A stretch of 64,000 nucleotides of DNA, from assembly GCA_964016985.1 (NCBI GenBank), contig OZ024826.1:3897552-3961551 (forward strand), in the 5' to 3' direction. The position numbers and the translations under genes are program-made. This document shows, in pieces, positions 34,201-42,228 of the stretch. This DNA is from Anodontia alba (Eukaryota; Mollusca; Bivalvia; Lucinida; Lucinidae). The first letter of the stretch is position 1. Every line of letters begins with the position of its first letter. Below the pieces are notes generated by a model. The model had not been told where the DNA came from. It saw only the letters and a program-made list of their open reading frames with translations, and did no database searches.

Positions 34201-37200
34201 ACATTGTGTATTTCAAAATGTCATCTGCTGAAAATTTTACTCAGAGTGCTAAGTGTTAAGTAAAACAGCTTTAGCTCTTGTTTACATCAGAACTTTACAG
34301 GTCAAATTGTACAACAGAATATGGTTAAATTCTTTTGTAATGTAAACAAACTATGTACCATTTGACTGTTTATAAAGTGTGAATAAGGAGAGTGGAGGCT
34401 ACTCTTAAAACCCTGTTAGAAGGGAAGTAAATGTTTACATGTCACAGATATTTTACGATGGTGGGATATTCATCCCTTTAGCTATTATGGCCTGGCAGAC
34501 CAAAACAGGTACCAGTGCAGACAGTGTAGAATCAGAGGAGACGGCTCATAACATTAAGCCTTATCAGGATCTACTTTGTTTACCATTCTGTTTTGGATTT
34601 TAGACTGAAACCCCTATTGGCATCAGTGGACATGTCCAAACAGAAAGATGGAAGAGTTCACTTCAGAAACTCAGGGATGAAAGGGTTAAGACAGAGCTGT
34701 GGAAATACCATGCCCCACTTGTCCAATTTGTTCCTTTTTCCTGAGGTCAAGTAAGAAATTTCGATTTACTTGCCCTGAGACAAGTAATTGTACCTCTGGC
34801 TAAAAAGAATGTCCAGATTATAAGATATATTTTATTATTTCTTGAAGAAAACATGTTCTTGGTTACTCATTAGAAGTGCCTCAGTGAGTTACTTCTAATG
34901 AGTAACCCATATCATATGTTTTCTTTGAGAAATAAGAAAGAATGTCAATTTTGGGGCAAGTAAATCTTGGTTGAACATGCAGATTTTTACCATTTACTTG
35001 TCCAAGGACAAGCAATAAAATTTGATAATTCCACACCCCTGGTTAAGGCTGACATTTCTGTCTTTCAGCTGTTGACAGTGGCAAATGATGCTGAAGTTGC
35101 ACTACGTACAACAGTCTTCCAAGCCGAGGTAACCAAACCTGGAGTATTTAGTAAGTATGATCTTTGCCCGTATACCATACAACATCTGTCTTGCTGGTAG
35201 GACCACACTAGACTTTGAACATGGCCAATCATCATCATCATTGGATTTTTTATTAATGTGCAGGTACAGGTGCAATATTCACATCAGTGGGCCAGGCCGC
35301 CACCTTCCAGGTAGCGGGCATGCTGCATATCTGGCCGGCCTTGGTGGCTCAGTTGGATGCGCCGTCCGACTGGAGACCAGGAGATCGCAGGTTCAACCCC
35401 CGCCGAGGTAGGCAACATTCTTTCGTGGAGATTGATCGTGAAATATTTTCTACGGTCATTCTCTCCCTTCCGCTGATTCAAGAAGGGCAGTATGTTTCTG
35501 GCGAAAGAATGTGCACAATACTGGTTAACCACTTAGAGGACTAAGCCTGCCCAGTAAACGTGTGGTTAGGTAAATTGACCGCGCTCGACATGACCCCATT
35601 GGGTTGACTGGGCCATAAAACCTCAACACAAACAAATGTCTGTCATGGGGGTCAATAGCCGAGAGCTTCCACTCTCTGCAATCCCTCTTTGTCAGCTACT
35701 TCCATGTCATCTTGGGCCTTCCAGGCACACACTTTCAATCAACCTGTAGGTCAAAGGCTGACGACTGCACCATTGGAGCATTCCAGATGTCCATACCAGG
35801 TGAACCTTCTCTCCTTCAGAATGAGGTCCAATTCCTCAATGCCAAGCCATGTAAGTAGCTCATTGGATCTAGTGGTGACACTGTCTTGCTGCTTGACATT
35901 GCAGATCTGTCTGATAATTGCCCTGCAGATCTGCCTGATGCCCTGTCATTTCGCTGCAGATGTTGGAGGTTTGGCTTTGTCAATGGCCAAGTCTCACTGG
36001 AATGGAGCATTGCATTCCGCACACAAGAGCTGTACATGCAGCCACATATCTTGAAAGAGAGGTGGCGGAAAAAGAGAACTGGTAGCAGCTCCCTGAACTT
36101 CTTCCAGGCAGTTTTCACACATGTTGTGGTTGAAAGTTCACAGCCACTGGCTGCTGAGAGCATGTCTCCTGAGTAGCAAAATGAATCTACCACCTCCAGG
36201 TAGTCCAGTCCAAATTGCCATGGGGCCTGCATTTCCCTGACACCATGTACATCTGTAATCAGGGTCCTTTGTCAAGCGCTTGAGCCCACTGCATTTCATG
36301 TGCACCCAGTGCTTGCAGCCATTGCAGAAGATGCTGTTGCTGCCCACCAGTGCAACAGACGGTGCATAGAAACTTGCTTGCACTCTGCAGGAGGTCCAGG
36401 CCCGTATCACAGATCATGATCTTTGTCTTTTCAGCATTTACTCTCAGTCCTTTCTCCTCAGTTGCATCTTTCCAACTCAAGAGCCTCCTGACACATTCCT
36501 CGAGCAATTCAGCAATGATAACAAGGTCATCGGCATAGAGGTCCTCCCAGGGGACCCTAGAGCAGAACTCCCATAAGGCTTCAAGCACAATGATGAAGAG
36601 CAGCGGGCTGAGTACCGAGCCTTGGTGAACACCAACCTATTACGAGAGTTCTGCTTTGGGGTCCCCTGGGAAGACCTCTATGCTGATGACCTTGTTATCA
36701 TTGCTGAATCCCTTGAGGAATGTTTCAGGAGGCTCTTGACATGGAAAGAAGCAATGGAGAAGAAAGGACTGAAAGTAAATGCAGGAAAGACAAAGATTAT
36801 GATCTGTGGTATGGGACTGGACCTCCTGCAGACGAGTTTCCATGCGCCATCTGTTGCACTGGAGTGGGCAGCAACAGCATCTTCTGCAATGGCTGCAAGC
36901 ACTGGGTGCACAAGAAATGCAGTGGGCTCAAGCGCTTGAAAAAAGACCCAGACTACAGATGTACACGGTGCCAGGGAACTGCACAGGCCTTGGATGGCAG
37001 ACCACAGGAAGTCCAGGTCGGACCTGACAAGCTTGAGATGGTAGCTTCCTTTTGCTACTTAGGAGACATGCTCTCAGCAGCAGATGGCTGTGAACTTTCA
37101 ACCACAACCACCTGGAAGAAGTTCAAGGATCTGCTGCTAGTTCTCTCTTCACGCCACCTCGCTTTCAAAACCCATGGCCGTGTGTACAGCTCTTGTATGG

Positions 37201-40200
37201 GGAGCGCAATACTCCATGCTAGCAAGACTTGGCCATTGACAAACCTCCAGCAGAAATGACAGGGTAATGATCAGACAGATCTGCAATGTCTGACCGCAAG
37301 ACATTGTCACCCCGTTCCAATGAGCTACTTGTGCGGCTTGGCATTGAGTATCTGGACCTCATTCTGAAGGAGAGAAGACTCAGATGGTATGGACATGTGG
37401 AACACTCCAATGGTGCAGTCAAGACAGCCTTTGACATATAGGTTGATGGAAAGCATGGGCCTGGGAGGCCCAAGATGACATGGAAACAGCTGACAGAGAG
37501 GGATTGCAGAGAGTGGAAGCTCTCGGCCATCAACCCTCATGATAGACATACCCGGAGATCTGGTGTGAGATCTGCCATGCGTGCAGCAAGCTAGCTATCT
37601 GGAAGGGGGCCCACTGATGTGGATGTTGTCCCTGTACCTGCACGTTAATCAAAATTCCGATTATGATATGTTGATATGAGCTAGATACTTCTCTTGCAGC
37701 TGCCTGACAACAAAGATTGTGTCTTTGTGCCTGCCTGGGATGAAGCCAAACTGGGAATGGCTAATAGTGAATTGATGTTTGTCTATGCCCATGGGCACAG
37801 GCAATCTCAGAGTTTGTCATTGCTCCGGAAACACTTAATAAAAGGTCATGGACTGGTCTAAATTCTAATGCTATTTTCTATGGACTGCTCAATGTTATTA
37901 CAACTAAGTATTAGCTTTCACATAAAGCTTGGTCTACAACAAGCCTCAATCAAAGCATAGACCTAGCTTTTTGTGAAAGCTAATGCTTGTAACTGAATAC
38001 AGATGAAATGTCATAGCTCTAGGTAAAAGAAGTTATCCAGAGGAATTAGTTTTGTTTTTCCATGTAAGCAAAGTTGTAAAGCTACTTACACAAACAGATT
38101 AGCAGTATATTATAACTGAAATACTTATGCCATAAAATGTTAGAACACTGGTGCATTCTTAATGCTTAGCACTCTTGATAAAAATCTCAGCAGATGCCAT
38201 TTTGACATAGTTTTCTTATTTTTCCCAGAAAGCAGGAATTGACATCTCGTGCAAATTGTCTCCAAAACATTTCAACAAGACCATTTTACTATCTGTTGAT
38301 GTTGCTTAAAAACAGTGTAGACCCTATTCAGATGTTGCATTATGTGGCATCTGATCTGGGTCTACACAGTTTACTCAGGCCTATCTGTCCCAAAACTTAG
38401 GAATATTATGGTAAATATAGCATTTACTGTTTCCTAATATTTGGGATAAATAAGGTAATGTCCTTTTCAGCCCTCCAGAGAAAAGAGCTCTACAGATGTT
38501 TTCTTACTTGATCAAAAAATAAATATTTATTAAACAGCAATTATGATGATGATGATGATGATGATGATGAGCAATGTGAGGCAGTCAGATCAGCTTGAAC
38601 AGCTTGCAGTGTGATCAGGGTCTGAAGAAAGCTTGGAGCTCCTGCTCTTATAAGAGTACATAGTGATGATAATGCATCACGAAAACATACCTATATAATT
38701 TTGACCCCCTTAAACCCCACTTTTATATAGTAAAAAATGGGGTTTACAGGGGTATACATTATTTTTCTTATTTCTGCTCAAACATAGATTGTGGGTACTC
38801 GTTAGAACCGCCTTGGCGAGGCGGTTCTAACAAGTACCCACAGTCTATTTTTTGAGCAGAAATAGGAAAACTATCAAAGTTTTTTTATCTGAAAATTTTC
38901 AGTTTTTGGAGATGAAATTTTCTATATATTTTAATAGGCGTGTTTTCGTAATGGATGGTACTGCATAGCTCCAGAAAAGAGGGGGTATCCACATAATATT
39001 TTTCTTATTTCTGAACATAAACATGTTGTGGGTACTCATTAGAAGCACCTCAGGGAGGCACTTCTAATGAGTATCACAGTGCAGTAAAATTCTGCTATTA
39101 AGACCACGCAAAATTAAGACCACCCCACTATTAAGACAAGCTTTTTGTAGCCCCAAATGTTTTCATATTAGGGCAAATGTCCTTAAATACATGTAGTACA
39201 CAAAAGTTTCTGACAAAATGGCATATGTTAACAGTTCAGACCCAGATCAGGAACAGTCTGATCAGGGTCTACACTGTTTGCCATACCACTAAGCATTTTA
39301 CAAAACAACTGAATGAAAAGCAAACTTTAGGCCAAAAATGTATGGGGGAAAAGTGTTAAAAAATTTAAGATGTTTACCATATATTCTATATTCAATATTT
39401 AGATATCATATCATAATCGGATTTTTGATGAACATGCAGGTACAGGGGCAGTATCCACATCAGTGGGCCCCCTGTTTAGACCACCCCACAAATAAGACCA
39501 CTTTTAGACAGTCCCATAAGTGGTCTTTGTAGGGGAATTGTACTGCATATGTACAGTCGACTCTCGTTATCTCGAATTCCAAGGGGCCCTCTTAAATACT
39601 TCGAGATATCCGTATTTCGAGATATCAGATTTGCAGAATTGAGTAAAAACAAATTGATTAACCACATTTAACAAATACATGTGTAATTGGTCCCTTTAAG
39701 GTAGAGATATATTGAAAATATTTTGGAAAAGAGGAGAAATTGCTCCTTAGGAGCAATTTCTCCTCTTTTCCACAATATTTTTTACATGTGTTAGATTTTC
39801 ATGTTTAGGCAGGGAACAGATTTTCACTTCGAGACAAGCGATTATTCGAGATAAGCGAGTTCGAGATAGCGAGAGTCAGCTGTATATGTTTTATGCAGAA
39901 ATAAGAAAAATGTCAGTACTATTCAGCTAAAAAACAAAGCACCTTATCTAGAGATATGGACTGCATAAATGTACATGTATATGCTGATTTGAATCTTTCC
40001 CTGCAAAAGGTCTTAAAAGCTCCATATTCCTCAAAACCAGGCATTTTTCATCCAAGAAAGCTTTTACAAATTGATATATAGTCTTAATGCAATCATAAAA
40101 TTTGGCATCTGACAGCCTGTAAAATTTCAGTTAGTTTCTCAGTTTTGAACTGGATCAAAAATGAAATGATTTTTATCCTATCTCTGAATTAATGTTGACA

Positions 40201-42228
40201 ACATTAATTCAGAGATACGATAAAAAAATGGCTTCATTTCAAGAACAAAAGACTAACTGAAATTTTACAGGCTGTCAGGTGCCACAGTTTATGATTGTAT
40301 TAATACTATATATCAACTTATGACTTTCTTGGATAATAAAATGTCTATTTTTGAAGGACATGGAGCCTTTAAGCTACATTTTTCAATGTCGCAAGGTGTA
40401 TGTTTAAGTAAGAGAAAATCTATTGTTAAGGTATATAAATAAGGAAATATTTCTAAATGCCAATGATTGAGCTATAGTGTCAGAAAACATACCTTTGGAT
40501 AAGTGCACCTATTGAAGATTCTGATTAGTATGCGTATCCACACAGTCTGATCAGAATCTTCACTGGGCACATTTTTATGCCCCGCCACCAAAAAAGTGGC
40601 GGGGTATTATGTTACACCCTCTGAAATTTTGAGTGTTCGTCCGTACGTCTGTATGTCCATCCGTCCGTCAGCGTCCCCACCATTCTTCTGCCCGCAACTC
40701 CTTCTACAGTTTTAGGTCAATCCTTTTCAAACTTTACAGGCGCTTTTAGGATGGTCTGAAGATATGCATATTGTTCTTTCAGAATCCTGGAATTATTTTT
40801 TATCACATTTTTTGCATTTTTAACTTAGACTTTTTTTCGAGCCCTAATACTACAGAAATGTATAGGGAGTATGTACCTTCTGCCCACAACTCCTCCTACA
40901 GTTTTAGGCCAATCCTTTTCAAACTTTACAGGTGTTTTAGGATGGTCTGAAGATATGCATATTGTTTTTTCAGAATCCTGAAATTATTTTTATCACATTT
41001 TTTGCATTTTTAACTTAGACTTTTTTGAGCCCTAATACTACAGAAATGTATAGTGAGTATGTACCTTCTGCCCGCAACTCCTCCTACAGTTTTAGGCCAA
41101 TCCTTTTCAAACTTTACAGGTGCTTTTAGGATGGTCTGAAGATATGCATATTGTTTGTTCAGAATCCTGAAATTATTTTTTATTACATTTTTTGCATTTT
41201 TAACTTAGACTTTTTTCGAACCCTAATACAACAGAAATGTATAGGGAGTATGTACATTGTACGTGCAACTTCTCCTACATTTTCAGGCCAATCCTTTTGA
41301 AACTTTACACACGCTTTTAGGATGGTCTGAAGATATGTATATTGTTTTTTTCAGAATCCTGAAATTATTTTTAATCACTTTTTATTGCATTTTTAACCTA
41401 GACCTTTTGGTGTTTTTTTTTTTTTTTTTTGAGTTATGAAATAACTGTTTATTGCTTCTCTTCATGTTTAACTTAGATTGTTTTCAGCCCTTATACAACA
41501 GAAGTGCATAGGGAATATGTCCCTGTGGCGGGGCATGGTGCATGGCTTGCAGTTTTATTTATATCCAGGATACAATATTTTTTCATGCAGACATTGAAGA
41601 CTGCTCAGACAGCACATTTTGATCTGAATCTGTGCTGGGTGTACATGTCCGAAGGTATGTTTTTGTCAAGTTGTGGCTCATTTAAAATCAGCACACTAAA
41701 TTGACCCTTTCAACCTTGTAGACTGGTACAAATACCTATACAAACAGTGTAGATCCAGATGAGATGGCTCACCATGAGCCATCTCATGAGGATCTACTCT
41801 ATTTACCAGTCTGTTAACCCTTGTCATGCTGAATAAATTAAGATGCCACACCCACTTCTTATTTCCAGCCAATCAGAATTCTTGATCCAGGTTTTTGTTA
41901 GAAATTTACATATTTAATGACAAACTGTGCAGAGCCAGATCAGTTGGCTTCTTCAGAAGCCAGCTGATCTGGATCTACACTGTTTGCTAAGACAGGGCTT
42001 GTCATGTTCAACAAGAGAAGGGTTAATGATTATTTGAGTAAAAACCTCTATTAACAACAATGGACATAACCAAGAGATGGAAAGGTCCACTTCAGAAACT
42101 CAATGGTGAAAGTGTTATTTTTTGTTTATTTTTCAGAAGTAAGAATCACCAAAGATCATTTAAGAGATAATGCTGTTGCTCAGCCTAAGAAAGATAGAAG
42201 AAAAAAATCTGATGAAACCCCTAGTTGA
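25133..42228 (+). CDS. LYR motif-containing protein 7 (complex III assembly factor), five exons
   Basis: LYRM7 (yeast Mzm1) is a small mitochondrial matrix protein that binds the Rieske iron-sulfur protein and holds it until it enters respiratory complex III. The exons join in phase (132+73+71+82+92 nt = 450 nt) to give 149 residues and a TGA stop. Every internal border is GT/AG. Residues 45-149 (105 aa; human LYRM7 is about 104) carry VLSIYKKLHRT, ARNKINEEFRKHL, VANDAEVALRTTVFQ and a charged tail KDHLRDN...KKDRRKK, in the order and spacing of LYRM7; the LYR signature is the variant IYK. Residues 1-44 are basic without acids (AGRs such as RSPARVLFTFIRCLATKS), like a mitochondrial presequence, but most LYRM7 proteins lack such a leader, so the start is the least certain part. 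Introns are 4577, 2020, 3063 and 6986 bp and full of transposons. Confidence 0.85.
25545..25640. repeat. Perfect GATCAG palindrome (family L core)
   Basis: TGCGGACAGCAAAGGTCCAG...GCGCATCCGCGC...CTGATCAGGACCTTCGCTGTCCGC: arms of about 27 bp with CGCATCCGCG at the centre. It lies in LYRM7 intron 1. Confidence 0.8.
25748..25836 (+). repeat. Short tandem GGCCGAAACGACCC repeats
   Basis: Five or six imperfect copies of a 14-18 bp unit GGCCGAAACGACCCAGG, followed by a (TTTC)n run at 25917-25937. Confidence 0.8.
25995..26262 (-). mobile_element. SINE-3 with tRNA-like head, minus strand
   Basis: The minus strand begins GGGTGGTAGCTCAGTGGTGA (box A) with box B GGGATCGATCCC and an anticodon-loop reading CTT, then continues GGCTTAGGTAAGGGAATTTT and down to CCTGCAACCCGGAG. 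A plus-strand copy lies 340 bp away. Head pairing is partial, so a working tRNA is unlikely. Confidence 0.75.
26600..26818 (+). mobile_element. SINE-3 body, plus strand
   Basis: About 80 percent identical by eye to the complement of 25995-26175: GGCTTAGGCAAGAAAATGTT, ATGTCATTTGCAGGCATGAC, CCCCCTGTGCAGGGAATGTC, CCTCCTGCAACCCGGAG. The head is degraded. With the minus copy it forms a large inverted pair in intron 1. Confidence 0.7.
27050..28750. other. LYRM7 intron 1 sequence, unassigned
   Basis: GC-richer than its surroundings near 27110-27450, with palindromic GCCGAATCCGGCG. A frame at 28199-28465 (+) is open for 88 codons but resembles nothing I know and has no splice context. I leave it uncalled. 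Confidence 0.35.
28760..28979. mobile_element. Palindromic MITE, family C
   Basis: Left end TTTAGCATGTTGGGTAAAAA, right end TTTGCCCAGAGCGTAGTAAA. Central palindrome ATGCATAATTGTCTCC/GAGACAATTTGCATG, flanked by CTGGGAAAAATAAGAAAAAT. Confidence 0.85.
29086..29596. mobile_element. TTAA-flanked TIR element, 511 bp
   Basis: Inverted ends AGGGGAACATAAC and GCGTTCCCCT, each followed by TTAA (29082-29085, 29597-29600). TTAA duplication is the piggyBac signature. A subterminal pair (CCTTAACAGGTGTTATGCAT and GGCCTGTTAAGCACTTTA) extends the symmetry. No transposase inside. Confidence 0.6.
29842..29914 (+). CDS. LYRM7 exon 2 (LYR motif region)
   Basis: 73 nt between CTTACAG and GTAAGA. Enters in phase 0 and leaves one base. 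Encodes VLSIYKKLHRTAVSVFNGDT plus VALT; the YK and the downstream Phe occupy the LYR...F positions of the fold used for Fe-S chaperone contact. Confidence 0.88.
30060..30200. repeat. Decayed family B-like hairpins
   Basis: AACATATGTTGTTGGTACTA and GATGGGTACCAACAACAT face each other across TTGCCTCTTCAAGTCGAGGC. A further half arm (AGTACCTACAACATATG) follows at 30178. Confidence 0.6.
30500..30710. mobile_element. Palindromic MITE, family C
   Basis: From GACTTTCTGGGCTGATTCAG to CGCCTGCTGAAAATTTTATC. Central arms CATGCAAATTTTCTCCATTG and GGAGACAATTTGCATGAAAT. Repeated blocks ATGGTCATTTTGTTGTATCC follow to 30850. Confidence 0.85.
30872..31765 (+). repeat. Minisatellite element J1, five units of about 150 bp
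   Basis: Opens with GTTGCGGGGTATTATGGTTT and closes with GGTGGGGTATTATGCTTGTG. In between, CGATAACTTGAGTAAATAAC recurs at about 30956, 31108, 31254, 31404 and 31553, with GGGCAAATTTCGTCAAATTT in each unit. It fills most of LYRM7 intron 2. Confidence 0.85.
31935..32005 (+). CDS. LYRM7 exon 3
   Basis: 71 nt between TTGTTGCAG and GTAGTA. Completes the split Ala codon and encodes ARNKINEEFRKHLTVQEPAK then LEE, ending in phase 0. This is the most recognisable LYRM7 block (AARxKINEEF). Confidence 0.9.
32112..32331 (-). mobile_element. SINE-1, nearly full length, minus strand
   Basis: GAGGTTTTATGGCCCAGTCA, CAGGCTTAGTCCTCTTAAAG, GAGAATGATCGTAGAAAATA and a degraded head near GATTGAATCTGTGACCTGAT. 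It abuts the family G element at 32332. Confidence 0.82.
32332..32575. mobile_element. Palindromic element, family G (complete)
   Basis: Ends GGGCCCAGTTGTTCAAAGCA and TTTGAACAATTGGGCCC, subterminal GTTAGCTTAACGAGCTCGTT, and a central perfect hairpin GTGAGTAGCTTTTGCACTGC mirrored. No coding capacity. Confidence 0.9.
32608..32657. repeat. GT microsatellite
   Basis: (GT)n with TATGT/TTTGT interruptions. Confidence 0.9.
32698..32893 (+). mobile_element. SINE-1, head and body, plus strand
   Basis: Head GGGTTGCATAGCACAGTCAG (box A-like) and AATTGTGAATCCTTGC (decayed box B), then CATGGAGATTGATCATGAGA and GGTCATTCTCCCCCTTCCAC. Runs directly into the next family G element. Confidence 0.8.
32894..33085. 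mobile_element. Palindromic element, family G (deleted centre)
   Basis: Ends GGGCCCAGTTGTCCAAAACA and TTTTGAACAACTGGACCC; half of the central hairpin (TTTTTTCAGCAAAAATATTA) is missing. Confidence 0.85.
33575..33750. mobile_element. Palindromic MITE, family B (best copy)
   Basis: From AGATAAGGCGCTTTTTT to ATACCCCCTCTTATC. Central palindrome ACATATGTTGTGGGTACTCA.../...GAGTACCCACAACATAT around CACCTCGCTGAGGCG, flanked on both sides by TATTTCTCC and GGAGAAATATGAAAAATAT. Confidence 0.9.
34050..34262. mobile_element. Palindromic MITE, family C
   Basis: GGTAAATCCAGCAGACAACT to CATCTGCTGAAAATTTTACT, with CAAATTGTCTCCCTTGGAAA at the centre and CTGGGAAAAATAAGAAAAGT in the right arm. Ends in AGAGTGCTAAGTGTTAAG. 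Confidence 0.85.
34835..34945. mobile_element. Palindromic MITE, family B
   Basis: AACATGTTCTTGGTTACTCA and ATGAGTAACCCATATCATAT around AAGTGCCTCAGTGAGTTACTT, flanked by TTTCTTGAAG and GAGAAATAAGAAAG. Confidence 0.75.
35069..35150 (+). CDS. LYRM7 exon 4
   Basis: 82 nt between TCTTTCAG and GTAAGT. Encodes LLTVANDAEVALRTTVFQAE then VTKPGVF plus one base. An earlier GT at 35129 would leave phase 0 and hit a stop at the second codon of exon 5 (AAG TAA), so the GTAAGT at 35151 is the real donor. Confidence 0.88.
35240..36640 (-). pseudogene. LINE reverse-transcriptase relic, left arm of a head-to-head pair
   Basis: Minus-strand reading from about 36630 gives SVLSPLLFIIVLEALWEFC (RT region before the active site), WEDLYADDLVIIAELLEECV with the YADD catalytic aspartates, then a Cys/His block SIFCNGCKHWVHMKCSGLKR...DYRCTWCQG (PHD/RING-like spacing, about 36240-36340) and FCYSGDMLSAASGCELSTTT. 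Several frameshifts break it. The noncoding 3' end continues to about 35240 and is split by the SINE at 35336-35637. No upstream endonuclease is present, so the copy is truncated. It belongs to the large group of bivalve LINEs with this RT plus zinc-finger order; the clade is not certain. Confidence 0.8.
35336..35637 (+). mobile_element. Full-length SINE-1 inserted in the LINE relic
   Basis: Head GGTGGCTCAGTTGGATGCGC (box A TGGCTCAGTTGG) and GGTTCAACCCCCGCC (box B GTTCAACCC); body GGAGATTGATCGTGAAATAT, GGTCATTCTCTCCCTTCCGC; tail TTGACTGGGCCATAAAACCT and CAACACAAACAAA. About 300 bp. Confidence 0.92.
36640..37668 (+). pseudogene. LINE reverse-transcriptase relic, right arm of a head-to-head pair
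   Basis: Plus-strand copy of the same element starting mid-gene at REFCFGVPWEDLYADDLVII. It keeps YADD, the zinc-finger-like SIFCNGCKHWVHKKCSGLKR...DYRCTRCQG, KLEMVASFCYLGDMLSAADG and later RLRWYGHVEHSNGAVKTAF-type sequence, then noncoding 3' end finishing CCGATTATGATATGTTGATA. Frameshifts occur. The two arms meet at about 36640. Confidence 0.82.
37905..37990. repeat. Inverted repeat, possible MITE
   Basis: ATTAGCTTTCACATAAAGCT and its complement in AGACCTAGCTTTTTGTGAAAGCTAAT, loop about 30 bp. Confidence 0.7.
38150..38275. mobile_element. Family C MITE, left half only
   Basis: AATGCTTAGCACTCTTGATA... through GTGCAAATTGTCTCC, stopping exactly at the symmetry centre. Confidence 0.7.
38542..38570. 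repeat. ATG/GAT trinucleotide microsatellite
   Basis: About nine uninterrupted GAT units. Confidence 0.9.
38675..38953. mobile_element. Palindromic MITE, family A (copy 4)
   Basis: CATCACGAAAACATACCTAT to AGGCGTGTTTTCGTAATG, centre GAACCGCCTTGGCGAGGCGGTTC. Confidence 0.9.
39080..39546. mobile_element. TIR element nested in family B, with secondary insertions
   Basis: Ends TGCAGTAAAATTCTGCTATT (then AAGACCAC) and GGTCTTTGTAGGGGAATTGTACTGCA, an inverted pair; the AAGACCACC motif recurs inside. It carries a family M palindrome (39235-39290) and a piece of the LINE 3' end (39405-39473, GGTACAGGGGCAGTATCCAC) in minus orientation. Confidence 0.75.
39554..39882. mobile_element. Pogo-like TIR element with TA flanks
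   Basis: CAGTCGACTCTCGTTATCTC and GAGATAGCGAGAGTCAGCTG, with TA at 39552-39553 and 39883-39884. The motif TTCGAGATAT recurs; a perfect hairpin AAGAGGAGAAATTGCTCC (39725-39773) sits inside. Confidence 0.85.
40016..40374. repeat. Fold-back of about 360 bp
   Basis: Arms of about 175 bp facing each other at 40195 (AATGTTGACAACATT): for example GACAGCCTGTAAAATTTCAG against CTGAAATTTTACAGGCTGTC, and AAGCTCCATATTCC against GACATGGAGCCTTT at the tips. No terminal signature of a known family recognised. Confidence 0.8.
40480..40572. repeat. Family L fragment abutting element J2
   Basis: AAACATACCTTTGGATAAGT, ATTCTGATTAGTATGCGTAT and CTGATCAGAATCTTCACTGG; the repeat stops where the TTTTTATGCCCCGCCACC end begins. 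Confidence 0.65.
40573..41545 (+). repeat. Minisatellite element J2, four units of about 188 bp
   Basis: Opens with the hairpin CCCCGCCACCAAAAAAGTGGCGGGG and TATTATG; then CGCAACTCCTCCTACAGTTT, GGATGGTCTGAAGATATGCA and CAGAATCCTGAAATTATTTT recur at about 189 bp spacing; closes near GTGGCGGGGCATGGTGCATG. Confidence 0.88.
41730..42000. repeat. Two family M palindromes
   Basis: GATGAGATGGCTCACCATGAGCC... (41750-41795) and AGCCAGATCAGTTGGCTTCTTC facing CAGCTGATCTGGATC (41930-41980). Confidence 0.75.
42137..42228 (+). CDS. LYRM7 exon 5 with stop
   Basis: After TTATTTTTCAG, 92 nt complete a Lys codon and encode VRITKDHLRDNAVAQPKKDR then a basic tail ending TPS and TGA at 42226-42228. Possible polyadenylation signals AATAAA lie at 42812 and 42906; the sequence between contains repeated AAAACCTGGTTT-like motifs and a poly-T run (42601-42636). 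Confidence 0.85.

Larger units (their letters stand above)
38975..39955. mobile_element. Family B MITE split by two later transposons
   Basis: The left part (AGAGGGGGTATCCACATAAT...GGCACTTCTAATGAGTATCA, to 39077) and the right part (TATATGTTTTATGCAGAAAT...AGCACCTTATCTAG, from 39885) are the two halves of one B element. Between them lie the TIR elements 39080-39546 and 39554-39882. Confidence 0.75.

Noticed and set aside
35129..35134. GTAACC as donor of LYRM7 exon 4
   Set aside because: It would place TAA as the second codon of exon 5; the GTAAGT at 35151 keeps the frame and the KDHL alignment.
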